Shown here piece by piece: positions 18,288 to 27,763 of a stretch of 64,000 bases of DNA; the first letter of the stretch is position 1, and each line of letters begins with the position of its first letter. The notes beneath the pieces were generated by a model. It did no database searches. It saw only the letters and a program-made list of their open reading frames with translations, and was not told the DNA's origin. Both the position numbers and the translations under genes were made by a program. This DNA is from Pseudonocardiales bacterium. Its GTDB lineage: Bacteria > Actinomycetota > Actinomycetes > Mycobacteriales > Pseudonocardiaceae. The DNA lies in the NCBI GenBank assembly GCA_023252195.1, contig JAHEXI010000006.1, positions 62,001 to 126,000 of the forward strand, written 5' to 3'.

Positions 18288-18299
18288 CGCGTGCACGGG
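18273..18299. terminator. Hairpin at the erpA/asnB-relic junction
   Basis: CCCGTGCACG (18273-18282) and CGTGCACGGG (18290-18299) form a perfect 10-bp stem with a 7-nt loop. It lies 15 nt after the stop of the minus-strand Fe-S gene and spans the relic's stop codon. No U-tract follows on either strand, as usual in high-GC actinobacteria. Confidence 0.6.
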
Positions 18300-18314
18300 A
18301 GCCCGACAGTCGAA

Positions 18315-18677
18315 TTAGTTGAACGAGTCCCCGCACGCACAGGAACCACCTGCGTTGGGATTGTCGATGGTGAAGCCCTGCTTCTCGATCGTGTCCACGA
18401 AATCGATCACAGCACCCTGCAGGTACGGCACGCTCATCCGGTCGACAACGACGCCGAGACCATTGAAGTCCCGCATGGCATCGCCGTCCAGCGAGCGCTC
18501 ATCGAAGAAAAGCTGGTAGCGAAGACCGGCACAGCCACCCGGCTGCACCGCGATGCGTAAGTGCATGTCGGCGCGGCCCTCTTGGTCGAGCAGCGCCTTC
18601 GCCTTGGCGGCAGCAGCGGTGGTGAGCTCGACACCATGAGTAGACACCTCGGTGCCGACGGTGTTCTCGACGGTCAT
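18315..18677 (-). CDS. erpA: Iron-sulfur cluster insertion protein (HesB/IscA/ErpA family)
   Basis: A-type Fe-S carrier, 120 residues. The three conserved cysteines are in PGGCAGLRYQLFF and SCACGDSFN at the C-terminus (CxC). It delivers [4Fe-4S] clusters to apo-enzymes such as LipA, encoded 13 kb away. Orthologue of Rv2204c by position. An AGGGAGAG ribosome site precedes ATG 18677. Confidence 0.94.
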   Translation of the reverse strand: MTVENTVGTEVSTHGVELTTAAAAKAKALLDQEGRADMHLRIAVQPGGCAGLRYQLFFDERSLDGDAMRDFNGLGVVVDRMSVPYLQGAVIDFVDTIEKQGFTIDNPNAGGSCACGDSFN

Positions 18678-18831
18678 GACTCTCCCTGGGGATTTCGGCG
18701 CTCGGCACGGACGGGTGTTTCTACCCTACTCGAACGTCCGCAACCGACGGGTGATTCCGTGCCCCCCATGGTGGCACAGTCCGCGTTCATCGCCCGCCCC
18801 AGCAGATGAAGGCTTACTCCGGTACTTGGCC

Positions 18832-18837
18832 TAGGCT
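18832..18837 (+). promoter_or_regulatory. Leaderless -10 box of the DUF3043 gene
   Basis: TAGGCT lies 7 nt before GTG 18845. Confidence 0.5.
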
Positions 18838-18844
18838 GGCCCCC

Positions 18845-19486
18845 GTGAGGTTCCTGCGCGGCAACACCGGCTCTGAAGCCGCCGAGCCTGAGCCGGAGCC
18901 AGCGGTGGAGGCAGAGGCCGACCCAGATGACATAGGCCCGCGAGCCCGCAACGCCGGCAAGGGCAGGCCCACCCCGAGCCGCCGAGAGGCCGAGGGCCGC
19001 AAGCGCGGCCCGGCGCCTCCCCCACCGCGTACTCAGCGGGAAGCGTTACGCCGGATGCGCGGATCCAAGGAAGAACGGCGCAACGCCGCGGCGGACCGCC
19101 GGGAACGCATGATGGCGGGGGACGAGAAGTATCTGCTGGCTCGCGACCGCGGCCCGGTCAAGGCCTACGTGCGGGATCTGGTGGATTCTCGGCGCCATCT
19201 CGCTGGCGCGTTCATGCCGCTGGCCCTGCTGGTGATCGTGGTGATCCTGGTGCCGGCGCCGATAGTGCAACAGTATGTGTCGCTAGTGTCGATGGCGATG
19301 CTCCTTGCCATCATCGTCGAGGGAGTACTGCTGGGCCGGACAGTCACGCGTCGCGTCCGCGAACGGTTCCCCAACACGTCGGAGTCCGCGACGAGCCTCG
19401 GTTTTTATGCGATGACCCGAGCGACCCAGCTGCGCCGGCTGCGAGTGCCCAAGCCTCGCATCGGTCGCGGGGACCCGATCCCGTAA
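18845..19486 (+). CDS. DUF3043 family membrane protein
   Basis: A 213-residue protein equivalent to Rv2206. A charged N-terminal half contains the family block GKGRPTPSRREAEGRKRGP, then a DEKYLLARDRGPVKAYVRDLVDSRR-type segment. Two closely spaced helices follow (AGAFMPLALLVIVVILV; LVSMAMLLAIIVEGVLLG), and a basic tail. Conserved through actinomycetes with unknown function. GTG 18845 is supported by the TAGGCT box. Confidence 0.9.
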   Translation: MRFLRGNTGSEAAEPEPEPAVEAEADPDDIGPRARNAGKGRPTPSRREAEGRKRGPAPPPPRTQREALRRMRGSKEERRNAAADRRERMMAGDEKYLLARDRGPVKAYVRDLVDSRRHLAGAFMPLALLVIVVILVPAPIVQQYVSLVSMAMLLAIIVEGVLLGRTVTRRVRERFPNTSESATSLGFYAMTRATQLRRLRVPKPRIGRGDPIP

Positions 19487-19521
19487 CGGGCTCCGCGCTC
19501 GGGTCCGCCGTGCTGGGCTGA

Positions 19522-19716
19522 CTACGGTCGCAAGCTCATCGGACCGTAAACGACAGACTCTCCGTCGAGCAGGGTGACCACCCCAACGCCACCGTCGAGC
19601 AGGTTTTGCCATTCGAGGCTGAGCCACTCCTCGGCATCGGCCTGGTCGCTGAAGGTGATTTCCGGGCCGGGTGCCTGACCGCCGTGCATGCCCTGGTACC
19701 GCCACCGCAGGGTCAT
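19522..19716 (-). CDS. Small conserved hypothetical protein
   Basis: A 64-residue soluble protein (TLRWRYQGMHGG, TFSDQADAEEWLSLEWQNLL, VTLLDGESVVYGPMSL) with a beta-alpha-beta-beta look. The same pattern occurs in other Pseudonocardiaceae by memory. It is convergent with the DUF3043 gene and divergent from cobU, whose promoter region it borders. Function unknown. Confidence 0.72.
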   Translation of the reverse strand: MTLRWRYQGMHGGQAPGPEITFSDQADAEEWLSLEWQNLLDGGVGVVTLLDGESVVYGPMSLRP

Positions 19717-19759
19717 CGCATACTCCCGTCTGCTGCCGTCGATTCAGGAGGTTTGACGG

Positions 19760-19765
19760 TAGCGT
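19760..19765 (+). promoter_or_regulatory. Leaderless -10 box of cobU
   Basis: TAGCGT lies 7 nt before GTG 19773. Confidence 0.5.
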
Positions 19766-19772
19766 CAGGCAG

Positions 19773-20297
19773 GTGCGGACGCTGGTGCTCGGTGGTGCGC
19801 GATCAGGCAAGTCCGGCTACGCTGAGAGATTACTGCGCGATTCGCAGGTGGACTACCTGGCAACCGCCCGGCGCCAGCCTGACGACGATGACTGGGAAGC
19901 GCGAATCTCCGCGCACGTGGCCCGCAGACCGCCGGGCTGGCACACCGTTGAGCCGGCCGACCTTCCCGCCGTCCTCCGCGCCGCCAGCGGGGTCCCGGTG
20001 TTGGTTGACGACATCTCCACCTGGCTGACTGGAGAACTGGACGACGCGGGCGCCTGGGAGGGCGCCGCGCAACCGCTGCTGGCCTGCCGCGCGCGGTGTG
20101 CTGAGCTGGTGTCGGCGGTGGCGGGATGCCGAGTCCGGCTGGTGCTGGTCAGCGCGGAGGTCGGGCTTGGCGTCGTACCGCCGACCCGCGCCGGGCGGCT
20201 GTTCCGCGACGAGCTGGGTGCGCTCAACGCCGAACTCGCCGCGGTGTGTGACGAGGTCGTGCTCGTGGTGGCTGGGCTGACCGTCAAGCTGCGCTGA
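19773..20297 (+). CDS. cobU: Adenosylcobinamide kinase/adenosylcobinamide-phosphate guanylyltransferase
   Basis: Phosphorylates and then guanylylates adenosylcobinamide to AdoCbi-GDP in nucleotide-loop assembly. The 174-residue protein starts RTLVLGGARSGKSGYAE (P-loop at the very N-terminus), has LVDDISTWLTGEL (Walker B) and VSAEVGLGVVPPTRAGRLFRDELGALN, all family hallmarks. The GTG start follows the TAGCGT box. The last part TVKLR differs from longer homologues only in length. First gene of cobU-cobT-cobS. Confidence 0.93.
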   Translation: MRTLVLGGARSGKSGYAERLLRDSQVDYLATARRQPDDDDWEARISAHVARRPPGWHTVEPADLPAVLRAASGVPVLVDDISTWLTGELDDAGAWEGAAQPLLACRARCAELVSAVAGCRVRLVLVSAEVGLGVVPPTRAGRLFRDELGALNAELAAVCDEVVLVVAGLTVKLR

Positions 20298-20381
20298 CGG
20301 GTATCGCCCGGGACCGCCAGAACCAAGAGGGATGGGGAAGGATGGGCCGGGCGACGGACCCCGAACACCCAGGAGAACCGA

Positions 20382-21455
20382 GTGCAGTTCCCCGTGATCA
20401 CGCCACCCGACCAACAGGCACATCGGGAAGCGGTGGCCCGCCATGGGCAGCTCACCAAGCCGCCGGGCTCGTTGGGCCGCCTGGAGGAGTTGGGAGTGTG
20501 GGCGACCGCCTGCCAGGGGGCCTGCCCACCGCACCCGTTCGTCCGCCCGCAGGTCGTGGTGTTCGCCGGAGACCACGGTGTCGCCGCGCACGGAGTGTCC
20601 GCCTACCCCAGTGAGGTCACCCAGCAGATGGTGGGCAACTTCCTCGGCGGTGGGGCGGCGGTAAACGTGCTCGCCGCGGTGGCCGGGGCGGCGGTGCGGG
20701 TGGTCGATGTGGCGGTGGACTGCGACCCGGCCGCTGTGAGCGCACCGCCGCTGGTCGCGGGACACAAGGTTCGCCGGGGCAGCGGTGCGATCCACCTGCA
20801 GGATGCGCTCACCGACGCCGAAGTGGCTGAGGCATTGGACGCCGGCGTGGCGATCGCCGACGAGGAGGTCGACCGCGGCGCCGACCTGCTGATCGCGGGT
20901 GACATGGGTATCGGCAACACCACCCCTGCTGCGGTACTTATCGCGGCACTCACCGGGACCGAACCGGTGGCGGTCGTGGGCCGCGGCACCGGAATCGACG
21001 ATGCCGGCTGGATGCGCAAAGCTGCGGCGATCCGCGACGCATTGCGCCGGGCCCGCCCGTTCATCGATAATCCGATCGCGCTGGTGCGCACCGCCGGCGG
21101 TGCCGATATAGCGGCAATGGCCGGGTTCTTGGCCCAGGCCGCGGTCCGGCGCACCCCGGTGATTCTCGACGGCGTGGTCGTGGGGGCAGCAGCGATGCTC
21201 GCCGAGGAGCTCGCGCCGGGAGCGCGGCAGTGGTGGGTTGCCGGGCACCGGTCCGCCGAACCCGCGCACACCTTGGCGCTGGAGCATCTGGAGTTGACAC
21301 CCGTCCTCGACCTGGGAATGCGATTGGGCGAGGGTTCGGGGGCGGTGGTCGCGTTCCCACTGGTGCAGATGGCGGTGCGGGTGCTCGCCGAGATGGCCAC
21401 GTTCGCCGACGCCGGCGTCTCCGGGCCTGCGGGTGCGCCGTTGCCCACGGGGTGA
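20382..21455 (+). CDS. cobT: Nicotinate-nucleotide-dimethylbenzimidazole phosphoribosyltransferase
   Basis: Activates the lower-ligand base as its alpha-ribotide for cobamide assembly. A 357-residue Cob[16 protein letters not shown] near the N-terminus, [48 protein letters not shown], and the catalytic-Glu region [20 protein letters not shown] near the C-terminus. GTG 20382 has AGGAGAA upstream. ATG/GTG coupling to cobS by a 4-bp overlap. Confidence 0.96.
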   Translation: MQFPVITPPDQQAHREAVARHGQLTKPPGSLGRLEELGVWATACQGACPPHPFVRPQVVVFAGDHGVAAHGVSAYPSEVTQQMVGNFLGGGAAVNVLAAVAGAAVRVVDVAVDCDPAAVSAPPLVAGHKVRRGSGAIHLQDALTDAEVAEALDAGVAIADEEVDRGADLLIAGDMGIGNTTPAAVLIAALTGTEPVAVVGRGTGIDDAGWMRKAAAIRDALRRARPFIDNPIALVRTAGGADIAAMAGFLAQAAVRRTPVILDGVVVGAAAMLAEELAPGARQWWVAGHRSAEPAHTLALEHLELTPVLDLGMRLGEGSGAVVAFPLVQMAVRVLAEMATFADAGVSGPAGAPLPTG

Positions 21456-22201
21456 GCAGTGGATTGCGACTCGCCGTGTCCTGGTTGACGATCTTTCCAA
21501 CCGGTACGTCTGTCGAGGTGGATAGGGCAGTGGCGCGCCGGGCGCTGTACTGGGCACCCGTGGTGGGTGCCGCGTTGGGCGTGCTGGCCGTGGGGCTGCT
21601 GACCGCGCTGCATGCGGTGGGCACTCCGTCGTTGCTGAGCGGGCTGGTCGTGGTGGCGGCGCTAGCCGGGCTGACTCGGGCAATGCATCTGGATGGGCTG
21701 GCGGACACCGCTGACGGACTGGGCTGCTACGGCGCGCCGCAGCGGGCTCTGGAGGTCATGCGCGACGGGGCGACCGGGCCGTTCGGAGTGACCGCGCTGG
21801 TACTGGTGCTGATGACACAGGCAGCCGCGCTGGGCGTACTCGCCCAGACCGGCCGGCCGATCGCGGTGGTGCTGGCGCTGGTCGCCGGGCGGGCCGCCTT
21901 CGGCTGGTGCGCCCGGATCGGGGTGCCACCGGCCCGTCCCACCGGGTTGGGAGCGTTGGTGGCAGACAGCCAGCCACCCGCCGTCCCAGCGGCCTGGGCG
22001 GCAGTCCTGCTGGCCGTCGGTCTGGTAACCGTCCCAGGACGCCCCTGGCAGGGCGCGCTTGCCGTCGCCGTCGCCGCCCTGGTGGTCGCAGCAACCTCAG
22101 CACACACCCGCCGCAGATTCGGCGGAGTCACCGGCGACGTACTAGGCGCCGCCGCGGAACTAACCACCACCCTGATCCTCGCCATCTGCGCGATGGGCTG
22201 A
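21452..22201 (+). CDS. cobS: Adenosylcobinamide-GDP ribazoletransferase (cobalamin synthase)
   Basis: Joins AdoCbi-GDP with alpha-ribazole, the last assembly step; integral membrane protein with six or seven helices over 249 residues. Family marks: [12 protein letters not shown] at the start, [34 protein letters not shown] (Asp-rich metal site), and [22 protein letters not shown] at the end. The GTG start overlaps the cobT stop (GTGA). Confidence 0.95.
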   Translation: MSSGLRLAVSWLTIFPTGTSVEVDRAVARRALYWAPVVGAALGVLAVGLLTALHAVGTPSLLSGLVVVAALAGLTRAMHLDGLADTADGLGCYGAPQRALEVMRDGATGPFGVTALVLVLMTQAAALGVLAQTGRPIAVVLALVAGRAAFGWCARIGVPPARPTGLGALVADSQPPAVPAAWAAVLLAVGLVTVPGRPWQGALAVAVAALVVAATSAHTRRRFGGVTGDVLGAAAELTTTLILAICAMG

Positions 22202-22202
22202 T

Positions 22203-22275
22203 CCCGACATGGAGACATATAGGGCCTATTCGTACGCCGTTTACCCCGATATGTCTCCATGTCGGGGTAAACGGC
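22203..22275. terminator. Two overlapping, mutually exclusive long hairpins between convergent cobS and ilvE
   Basis: Repeat 1: an 18-bp perfect inverted repeat, 22203-22220 with 22249-22266, around a 28-nt spacer. Repeat 2: a 14-bp perfect inverted repeat, 22236-22249 with 22262-22275, around 12 nt. They share 22249 and 22262-22266, so they compete. The site lies exactly between two convergent genes and may be a bidirectional terminator or a mobile repeat. The AT-rich arms stand out against the surrounding GC-rich sequence. Confidence 0.75.
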
Positions 22276-22282
22276 AGCAGGT

Positions 22283-23386
22283 TTAGGTGAGGGAGACCAT
22301 CCAGTTGTGCATGTCCGGTGCGGCGCCGCGTTGGATTGCGGTGAGCGAGGCACGCAGCGCGGTGGTGATGGGGCCGGGTGTGCCGTTGCCGATGGTGAAC
22401 TCGCCGCTGGCGTGCGCGACGCGCCCGACCGGCGTAATGACCGCGGCGGTGCCGCAGGCGAAGACCTCCGAGATGTCCCCGGTCTGGACGCCCTTCTCCC
22501 ATTCCTCAGTGGAGATCCGTCGCTCCTCGGCGGATAGCCCGTGGTCTCGGGCCAGGGTGAGCAGGGAGTCGCGGGTGATCCCGGGCAGCAACGCGCCGGT
22601 GAGCTCAGGGGTCACCAGCCGGGCTTGGCTGCCCTCTCCGAATACGAAGTAGAGGTTCATCCCGCCCATTTCCTCCACCCAGCGCCGCTCCACCGCGTCG
22701 AGCCATACGACCTGGTCGCAGCCCTTGTCAGCGGCTTGCTGCTGGGCCAGCAGCGAGGCGGCGTAGTTCCCGGCGAACTTGGCGGCGCCGGTGCCGCCGG
22801 GGGCGGCCCGGACATACTCGCTGCACAGCCACACGCTCACCGGCTTGAGCCCCCCGCGGAAGTACGGTCCGGCCGGGGAGGCGATCAGCAGGTACCGGTA
22901 GGACGTCGCAGGGCGAACCCCGAGACTCACCTCCGTGGCGAACAGCATCGGCCGCAAGTACAAGGAGTCCTCACCGCCGGCAGCCGGCACCCAGCCGATG
23001 TCGGCGCGCACCAGTTCCTGCAGTGAACCGAGGAACAGCTCGTCAGGCAGCTCTGGCATCGCCATCCTGCGGGCTGAGGCGCGGAGCCGGGCGGCGTTGG
23101 CCAGCGGCCGGAAGCAGGCCACGGTGTCATCCGGCTGCCGGTAGGCCTTAAGACCCTCGAAGACCGCCTGCCCGTAGTGCAACACCATGGTGGCCGGGTC
23201 CATCACAAGCTGCCGGTAGGGGCCGATCTGAAGGTCGTGCCAGCCACGCCCGGCAGTCCAGCAGATCTCGACCATGTGGTCGGTGAAGTAGCGCCCGAAA
23301 CCTGGCGCGGCGAGCATCTCCGCCCGCTGTTGCTGCGTCGTCGGAGCCGGGTGCGGCAGCCGGGTGAACAGTGGTGCGGCGCTCAT
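22283..23386 (-). CDS. ilvE: Branched-chain amino acid aminotransferase
   Basis: PLP enzyme interconverting Leu, Ile and Val with their keto acids. The 367-residue form shows [65 protein letters not shown] (with the PLP Lys in AAKFAGNYA), [12 protein letters not shown] and [18 protein letters not shown] 23386 has a TACCGT box 7 nt upstream; ATG 23395 would overlap that box. Matches Rv2210c. Confidence 0.95.
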   Translation of the reverse strand: MSAAPLFTRLPHPAPTTQQQRAEMLAAPGFGRYFTDHMVEICWTAGRGWHDLQIGPYRQLVMDPATMVLHYGQAVFEGLKAYRQPDDTVACFRPLANAARLRASARRMAMPELPDELFLGSLQELVRADIGWVPAAGGEDSLYLRPMLFATEVSLGVRPATSYRYLLIASPAGPYFRGGLKPVSVWLCSEYVRAAPGGTGAAKFAGNYAASLLAQQQAADKGCDQVVWLDAVERRWVEEMGGMNLYFVFGEGSQARLVTPELTGALLPGITRDSLLTLARDHGLSAEERRISTEEWEKGVQTGDISEVFACGTAAVITPVGRVAHASGEFTIGNGTPGPITTALRASLTAIQRGAAPDMHNWMVSLT

Positions 23387-23393
23387 GACCAGC

Positions 23394-23399
23394 ACGGTA
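23394..23399 (-). promoter_or_regulatory. Leaderless -10 box of ilvE
   Basis: Minus-strand TACCGT lies 7 nt before ATG 23386. Confidence 0.5.
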
Positions 23400-23485
23400 T
23401 CCCGTCGTGCGCAGGAATGGTAGGACGTCCCACTACTTTACTGCGGATGGTCGGAGTACCGCACTCCACGCGCTGGACAGGCTGG

Positions 23486-24589
23486 TCAGCGCACGTGGGA
23501 AGCGACGAAGGGGGGTTTGATGATCTCGCACGGCAGCGCCCGGCCACGGACGTCGACCTCGACGCGGTCCCCGAGTCGCACGCCGGGATCGAGTAGCGCT
23601 AGCGCGATTCCGGTGCTCAGAGTCGGCGAGAAGGTTCCCGAGGTGGTCTCCCCCACTGGCACACCCGCCGCAGACCGCACCGCCATGTGCGGCCGCGGCA
23701 CGCCGCGCCCAGTGGCACGCAGGCCGCGCAGCCGCCGCGACGGACCCCGCTCTCGCTCGGCGAGTAACGCCTCCCGTCCCCAGAAGGTCGGCTTGTGCCA
23801 GCCGATCGCCCACGGGACACCACCCTGCAGCGGGGTGACGTCGGGTCCCAGGTCCAGGCCATGTAGGGGGTAACCCATCTCGGTGCGTAGGGTGTCCCGG
23901 GCGCCGAGACCGCACGCCCGGCCACCGAGCGGGCCGGCGGCGGCGAGCAGCGCCTCCCACAGGGCTGGCGCGTGTTCCCAGGACGGCAACACTTCATAGC
24001 CCCGCTCGCCGGTGTAGCCGGTGCGGCCCACGCGCAACACCGCGCCGTCGTGGTCGACGTCGGCGAAGGCCATGTAGTCCAGGCCGGCGACGGTCAACCC
24101 CACGGTGGCGAGTAACTCGGCCGAACGTGGTCCCTGCACGGCCAGCACCGCGTACTCCTGGTGCTGGCCGAGTACCCGCACCGGCCGGGGCGCGGCGGCG
24201 GCCAGCCGTCGGCCGACCTCCATGGTGTTCCTGGCATTCGGCACGCAGAACACCTCATCCGGACCGACCAGGTAGACGATGAGATCATCCACCACGCCGC
24301 CGTCCTCGGCGCAGCACAAGGTGTAAAGGGCCTGCCCTGGGGCGATTTTGGCGAGGTCGGCGGTGAGACAGGAGTTGACGAACTCCGCCGCGCCCGGCCC
24401 GACGACATTGATCTTGCCCAGGTGGGTGACGTCGAACACACCTACTGCCTCACGTACCACGGTGTGCTCGGCGACGACGCCTCCACCGGGGTAACTGATC
24501 GGCATTTCCCATCCGCCGAACGCTCCCATGGTGGCGCCGCCCTCGACGTGCGAGGCGTGCAGGGGTCCGCGGTGCAGGTCGGTAGTCAC
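23486..24589 (-). CDS. gcvT: Glycine cleavage system aminomethyltransferase (T protein)
   Basis: Transfers the methylene group from aminomethyl-lipoyl H protein to tetrahydrofolate. The protein has 367 residues: [42 protein letters not shown] (folate site, with the catalytic-type Asp in FDVTH), [31 protein letters not shown], and the C-terminal barrel [25 protein letters not shown]. The start is GTG 24589. It depends on lipoylated H protein encoded elsewhere. It matches Rv2211c and is divergent from pepA. Confidence 0.95.
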   Translation of the reverse strand: MTTDLHRGPLHASHVEGGATMGAFGGWEMPISYPGGGVVAEHTVVREAVGVFDVTHLGKINVVGPGAAEFVNSCLTADLAKIAPGQALYTLCCAEDGGVVDDLIVYLVGPDEVFCVPNARNTMEVGRRLAAAAPRPVRVLGQHQEYAVLAVQGPRSAELLATVGLTVAGLDYMAFADVDHDGAVLRVGRTGYTGERGYEVLPSWEHAPALWEALLAAAGPLGGRACGLGARDTLRTEMGYPLHGLDLGPDVTPLQGGVPWAIGWHKPTFWGREALLAERERGPSRRLRGLRATGRGVPRPHMAVRSAAGVPVGETTSGTFSPTLSTGIALALLDPGVRLGDRVEVDVRGRALPCEIIKPPFVASHVR

Positions 24590-24672
24590 GGCTATGGAAC
24601 GCTACCTCTACTGGGACACCGCTCCACACCCGATGCGTTCAATCCTCTGACGAGATCAACGAGGAGATCACC

Positions 24673-26160
24673 GTGACCACCCCGACGCTGCGCCTCGCCG
24701 ATGACTCGGTGACCACCGCGACCGTCGATGCCCTTGTGGTCGGAACCATGTCCGGCAAAGGGGGTCCCCGACTCCTACCGGGTAGCGCTGAGGTCGATGC
24801 AGCGTTCGACGGGGCGCTCACCGACCTGCTGGCCATGCTCGGTGCCAAAGGCAAGGCCGACGAGGTGATCAAGGTACCGACTCGCGGAGCCATCAGTGCT
24901 CCGTTGCTGATCGCCACCGGCCTCGGCGAGGTCGACGGCCAGCCCACCAGCGAGCAGGTGCGCCGAGCCGCTGGCGCGGCATCCCGGGCGCTGGCCGGCA
25001 CCGCTCGGGCCGTCACCACGTTGTCCCGGATCGACCTGGCCGCCGCCGCGGAGGGCACTGCGCTGGGCAGCTACGCGTTCACCGCCTACCGGTCCCGCAA
25101 CGGCGACGGGCCGCTAGGCCAGATGGACCTGTCGGTGCCGTCGGCCAGCAGCGCAGGGGCGAGAGCGGACCTTGCCCGAGCCGTCGCCATTGCCGAAGCG
25201 GTGACCGCCGCCCGGGACCTGGTCAACACCCCGCCCAACGACCTCTACCCGGCCTCGTTCGCCGATCGCGCCGTGACGATGGCACAGGCGGCCGGCCTGC
25301 GCACCGAGGTGCTTGACGAGAAGGCCCTGCGGCGCCACGGATACGGTGGCATCCTCGGCGTCGGCGGCGGCTCGTCTCGTCCGCCGCGGCTGGTCCGACT
25401 GCACTACGCGCCGGCCACGTCGAAAGCGAAGGTGGCCCTGGTCGGCAAGGGAGTCACCTTCGACACCGGCGGCATCTCGATTAAGCCGGCGGCGAAGATG
25501 GAAGAGATGACCATGGACATGGCGGGCGCGGCCGCTGTAGTCGTCACCACGGTGCTCGCCGCCCGGCTGGAACTCCCGGTGGAAGTGATCGCCACCGTAC
25601 CGATGGCTGAGAACATGCCCTCGGCCACCGCTTACCGGCCCGGAGACGTCCTCACGATGTACGGCGGCACCACCGTCGAAGTGCTCAACACCGACGCCGA
25701 GGGCCGCCTGATTCTCGCTGACGCACTGGTTCGAGCGGCGCAGGACGCCCCGGACTATCTCATCGACACCGCTACCCTCACCGGCGCTCAGATCGTCGCA
25801 CTGGGCAACCGCACCCAGGGGATCATGGGCACTCCAGAGTTTCGCGACCGGATCACCGCGATCTCCCAGCAGGTCGGCGAGAACGGCTGGGCGATGCCGC
25901 TACCCGAACACCTGCGTTCCGATCTGGACTCCAAGCTCGCTGACATCGCCAACGTGGCGAGCCATCGCTGGGGCGGCATGCTCACCGCCGGGGTATTCCT
26001 GTCCGAGTTCGTCGCCGATGACATCCCCTGGGCACATCTCGACATCGCCGGCCCCGCCTACAACAGCGGCTCACCGTGGGGATACACCGGCAAAGGCGGC
26101 ACCGGCGTACCGGTGCGCACTCTGGCCGCTGTCCTCGCCGATATCGCCGACCGAGGCTGA
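24673..26160 (+). CDS. pepA: Leucyl aminopeptidase (M17)
   Basis: A 495-residue cytosolic di-zinc aminopeptidase. N-terminal macro-like domain, then catalytic domain: [36 protein letters not shown] (zinc-ligand region with Lys and Asp), [12 protein letters not shown], and the signature [14 protein letters not shown] with the Arg of the active site. GTG 24673 follows GAGGAGA at good spacing. Corresponds to Rv2213. Confidence 0.95.
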   Translation: MTTPTLRLADDSVTTATVDALVVGTMSGKGGPRLLPGSAEVDAAFDGALTDLLAMLGAKGKADEVIKVPTRGAISAPLLIATGLGEVDGQPTSEQVRRAAGAASRALAGTARAVTTLSRIDLAAAAEGTALGSYAFTAYRSRNGDGPLGQMDLSVPSASSAGARADLARAVAIAEAVTAARDLVNTPPNDLYPASFADRAVTMAQAAGLRTEVLDEKALRRHGYGGILGVGGGSSRPPRLVRLHYAPATSKAKVALVGKGVTFDTGGISIKPAAKMEEMTMDMAGAAAVVVTTVLAARLELPVEVIATVPMAENMPSATAYRPGDVLTMYGGTTVEVLNTDAEGRLILADALVRAAQDAPDYLIDTATLTGAQIVALGNRTQGIMGTPEFRDRITAISQQVGENGWAMPLPEHLRSDLDSKLADIANVASHRWGGMLTAGVFLSEFVADDIPWAHLDIAGPAYNSGSPWGYTGKGGTGVPVRTLAAVLADIADRG

Positions 26161-26335
26161 TCTGGTTCCCGAGGTGCTGCAGATGCGCCTTGCGCGCCAA
26201 TCCCGCCAGCTCAAAGCACCTAGCGAGGCCCATCACCGGTGATATCGCCCACGTCTGCGGCGGTCGAGCTGTGGTGACAAGATGGCCGTGGCGCGCAATT
26301 ACGACCTCACCGACGTCTGTCCCAGGAGTATCTCA

Positions 26336-27715
26336 GTGACAGAGACTTCAGCAAGCACCGCCGATCTGGTGATCCTCGGTGGCGGCTCGGGCGGCTACGC
26401 GTGCGCCTTGCGTGCTGCCCAGCTCGGTCTGTCCGTCGTCCTGGTGGAGAAGGACAAGCTGGGCGGCACCTGCCTGCACCGTGGCTGCATCCCCACCAAG
26501 GCGCTGTTGCAGGCTGCTGAGGTCGCCGACGCTGCTCGCGACGGCCATAAGTTCGGGGTGAAAACCGCCCTGGAGGGCATCGACATGGGAGGCGTCAACA
26601 AGTACAAGGATGGCGTCGTCGCCAAGATGTTCAAGGGCCTGCAGGGGTTGGTGTCCTCCCGAGGGATCCGCTACGTCGAGGGCACCGGCAAGTTCGTCGC
26701 GCCAGACACCGTCGACGTCGATGGGCAGCGCTATACCGGCCACAGCATCGTGCTGGCAACCGGTTCCTATGCCAAGTCCCTACCCGACCTCGAGATCGGC
26801 GGCCGCTTCATCACCAGCGATCAGGCGCTGAACCTCGACTTTGTGCCGGACCGCGTGGTGGTGTTGGGCGGCGGCGTCATCGGTGTCGAGTTCGCCAGCG
26901 TGTGGCGCTCCTTCGGGGCCGAGGTGACCGTCGTCGAGGCGCTGCCACGGCTTGTCCCCGCCGAGGACGATTTCTGTTCCAAGCAACTGGAGAGAGCTTT
27001 CCGGCGTCGCGGAATCACCTTCAAGACCGGAGTTCGGTTCACAGGTGCGACCCAATCCGCATCCGGGGTCACCGTGAGCCTGGAGTCCGGGGAGCAGCTC
27101 GAGGCCGATTTGCTGTTGATCGCCGTGGGCCGCGGACCGAATACCGCGGAGGCCGGGTATGCGGAGGCCAGCCTGGCGATGGACCGCGGTTTCGTGCTCA
27201 CCGACGAGCGGCTGCGTACCAACCTTCCGGGGGTGTATGCGCTGGGGGACATCGTGCCCGGGCTACAACTCGCCCATCGGGGGTTCGCTCAGGGCATCTT
27301 TCTCGCCGAAGACATCGCTGGGCGTACCCCTGCCCCGATCGACGAGGACGGTATCCCGCGGGTGACCTACTGCGAGCCGCAGGTAGCTTCGGTGGGCCTC
27401 ACCGAAACGCTGGCCAAGGACCGCCACGGAGACATCGAGACGATCATTTACGACCTGGCCGGCAACGGACGCAGCCAGATCTTGCAGACCAGGGGCGCGA
27501 TCAAGCTGGTACGCGCCAAGAACGGTCCGGTAGTGGGAGTGCATATGGTCGGCGACCGAGTCGGCGAGCTGATCGGCGAGGCCCAGTTGATCGTCAACTG
27601 GGAGGCCTACCCGGAGGACGTCGCTGCGCTGGTGCATGCCCACCCCACGCAGAACGAGGCGCTCGGTGAGGCGCACCTCGCCCTGGCCGGCAAGCCGCTG
27701 CACGCGCACGGCTGA
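26336..27715 (+). CDS. lpdA: Dihydrolipoyl dehydrogenase
   Basis: E3 subunit shared by 2-oxoacid dehydrogenase complexes and possibly the glycine cleavage system. The 459-residue flavoprotein has the FAD motif LVILGGGSGGYACALRA, the redox disulfide GGTCLHRGCIPTK, the NAD motif VVVLGGGVIGVEFASVW, GVYALGDIV, and the C-terminal His-Glu pair HAHPTQNEAL. GTG 26336 is preceded by CCAGGAG. It lies 48 bp before sucB, so E2 and E3 are probably co-transcribed. Mtb has ephD at this place. Confidence 0.95.
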   Translation: MTETSASTADLVILGGGSGGYACALRAAQLGLSVVLVEKDKLGGTCLHRGCIPTKALLQAAEVADAARDGHKFGVKTALEGIDMGGVNKYKDGVVAKMFKGLQGLVSSRGIRYVEGTGKFVAPDTVDVDGQRYTGHSIVLATGSYAKSLPDLEIGGRFITSDQALNLDFVPDRVVVLGGGVIGVEFASVWRSFGAEVTVVEALPRLVPAEDDFCSKQLERAFRRRGITFKTGVRFTGATQSASGVTVSLESGEQLEADLLLIAVGRGPNTAEAGYAEASLAMDRGFVLTDERLRTNLPGVYALGDIVPGLQLAHRGFAQGIFLAEDIAGRTPAPIDEDGIPRVTYCEPQVASVGLTETLAKDRHGDIETIIYDLAGNGRSQILQTRGAIKLVRAKNGPVVGVHMVGDRVGELIGEAQLIVNWEAYPEDVAALVHAHPTQNEALGEAHLALAGKPLHAHG

Positions 27716-27763
27716 ACAATTACCCGCGGATACCTGCGGAAAACTGAGGAGTCGAGGCAACCG

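Noticed and set aside
19830-21683. Long open frame of 617 codons on the minus strand
   Set aside because: It lies wholly opposite cobU, cobT and cobS, which have clear family motifs. The Arg/Pro/His-rich translation is the usual antisense shadow in GC-rich DNA.
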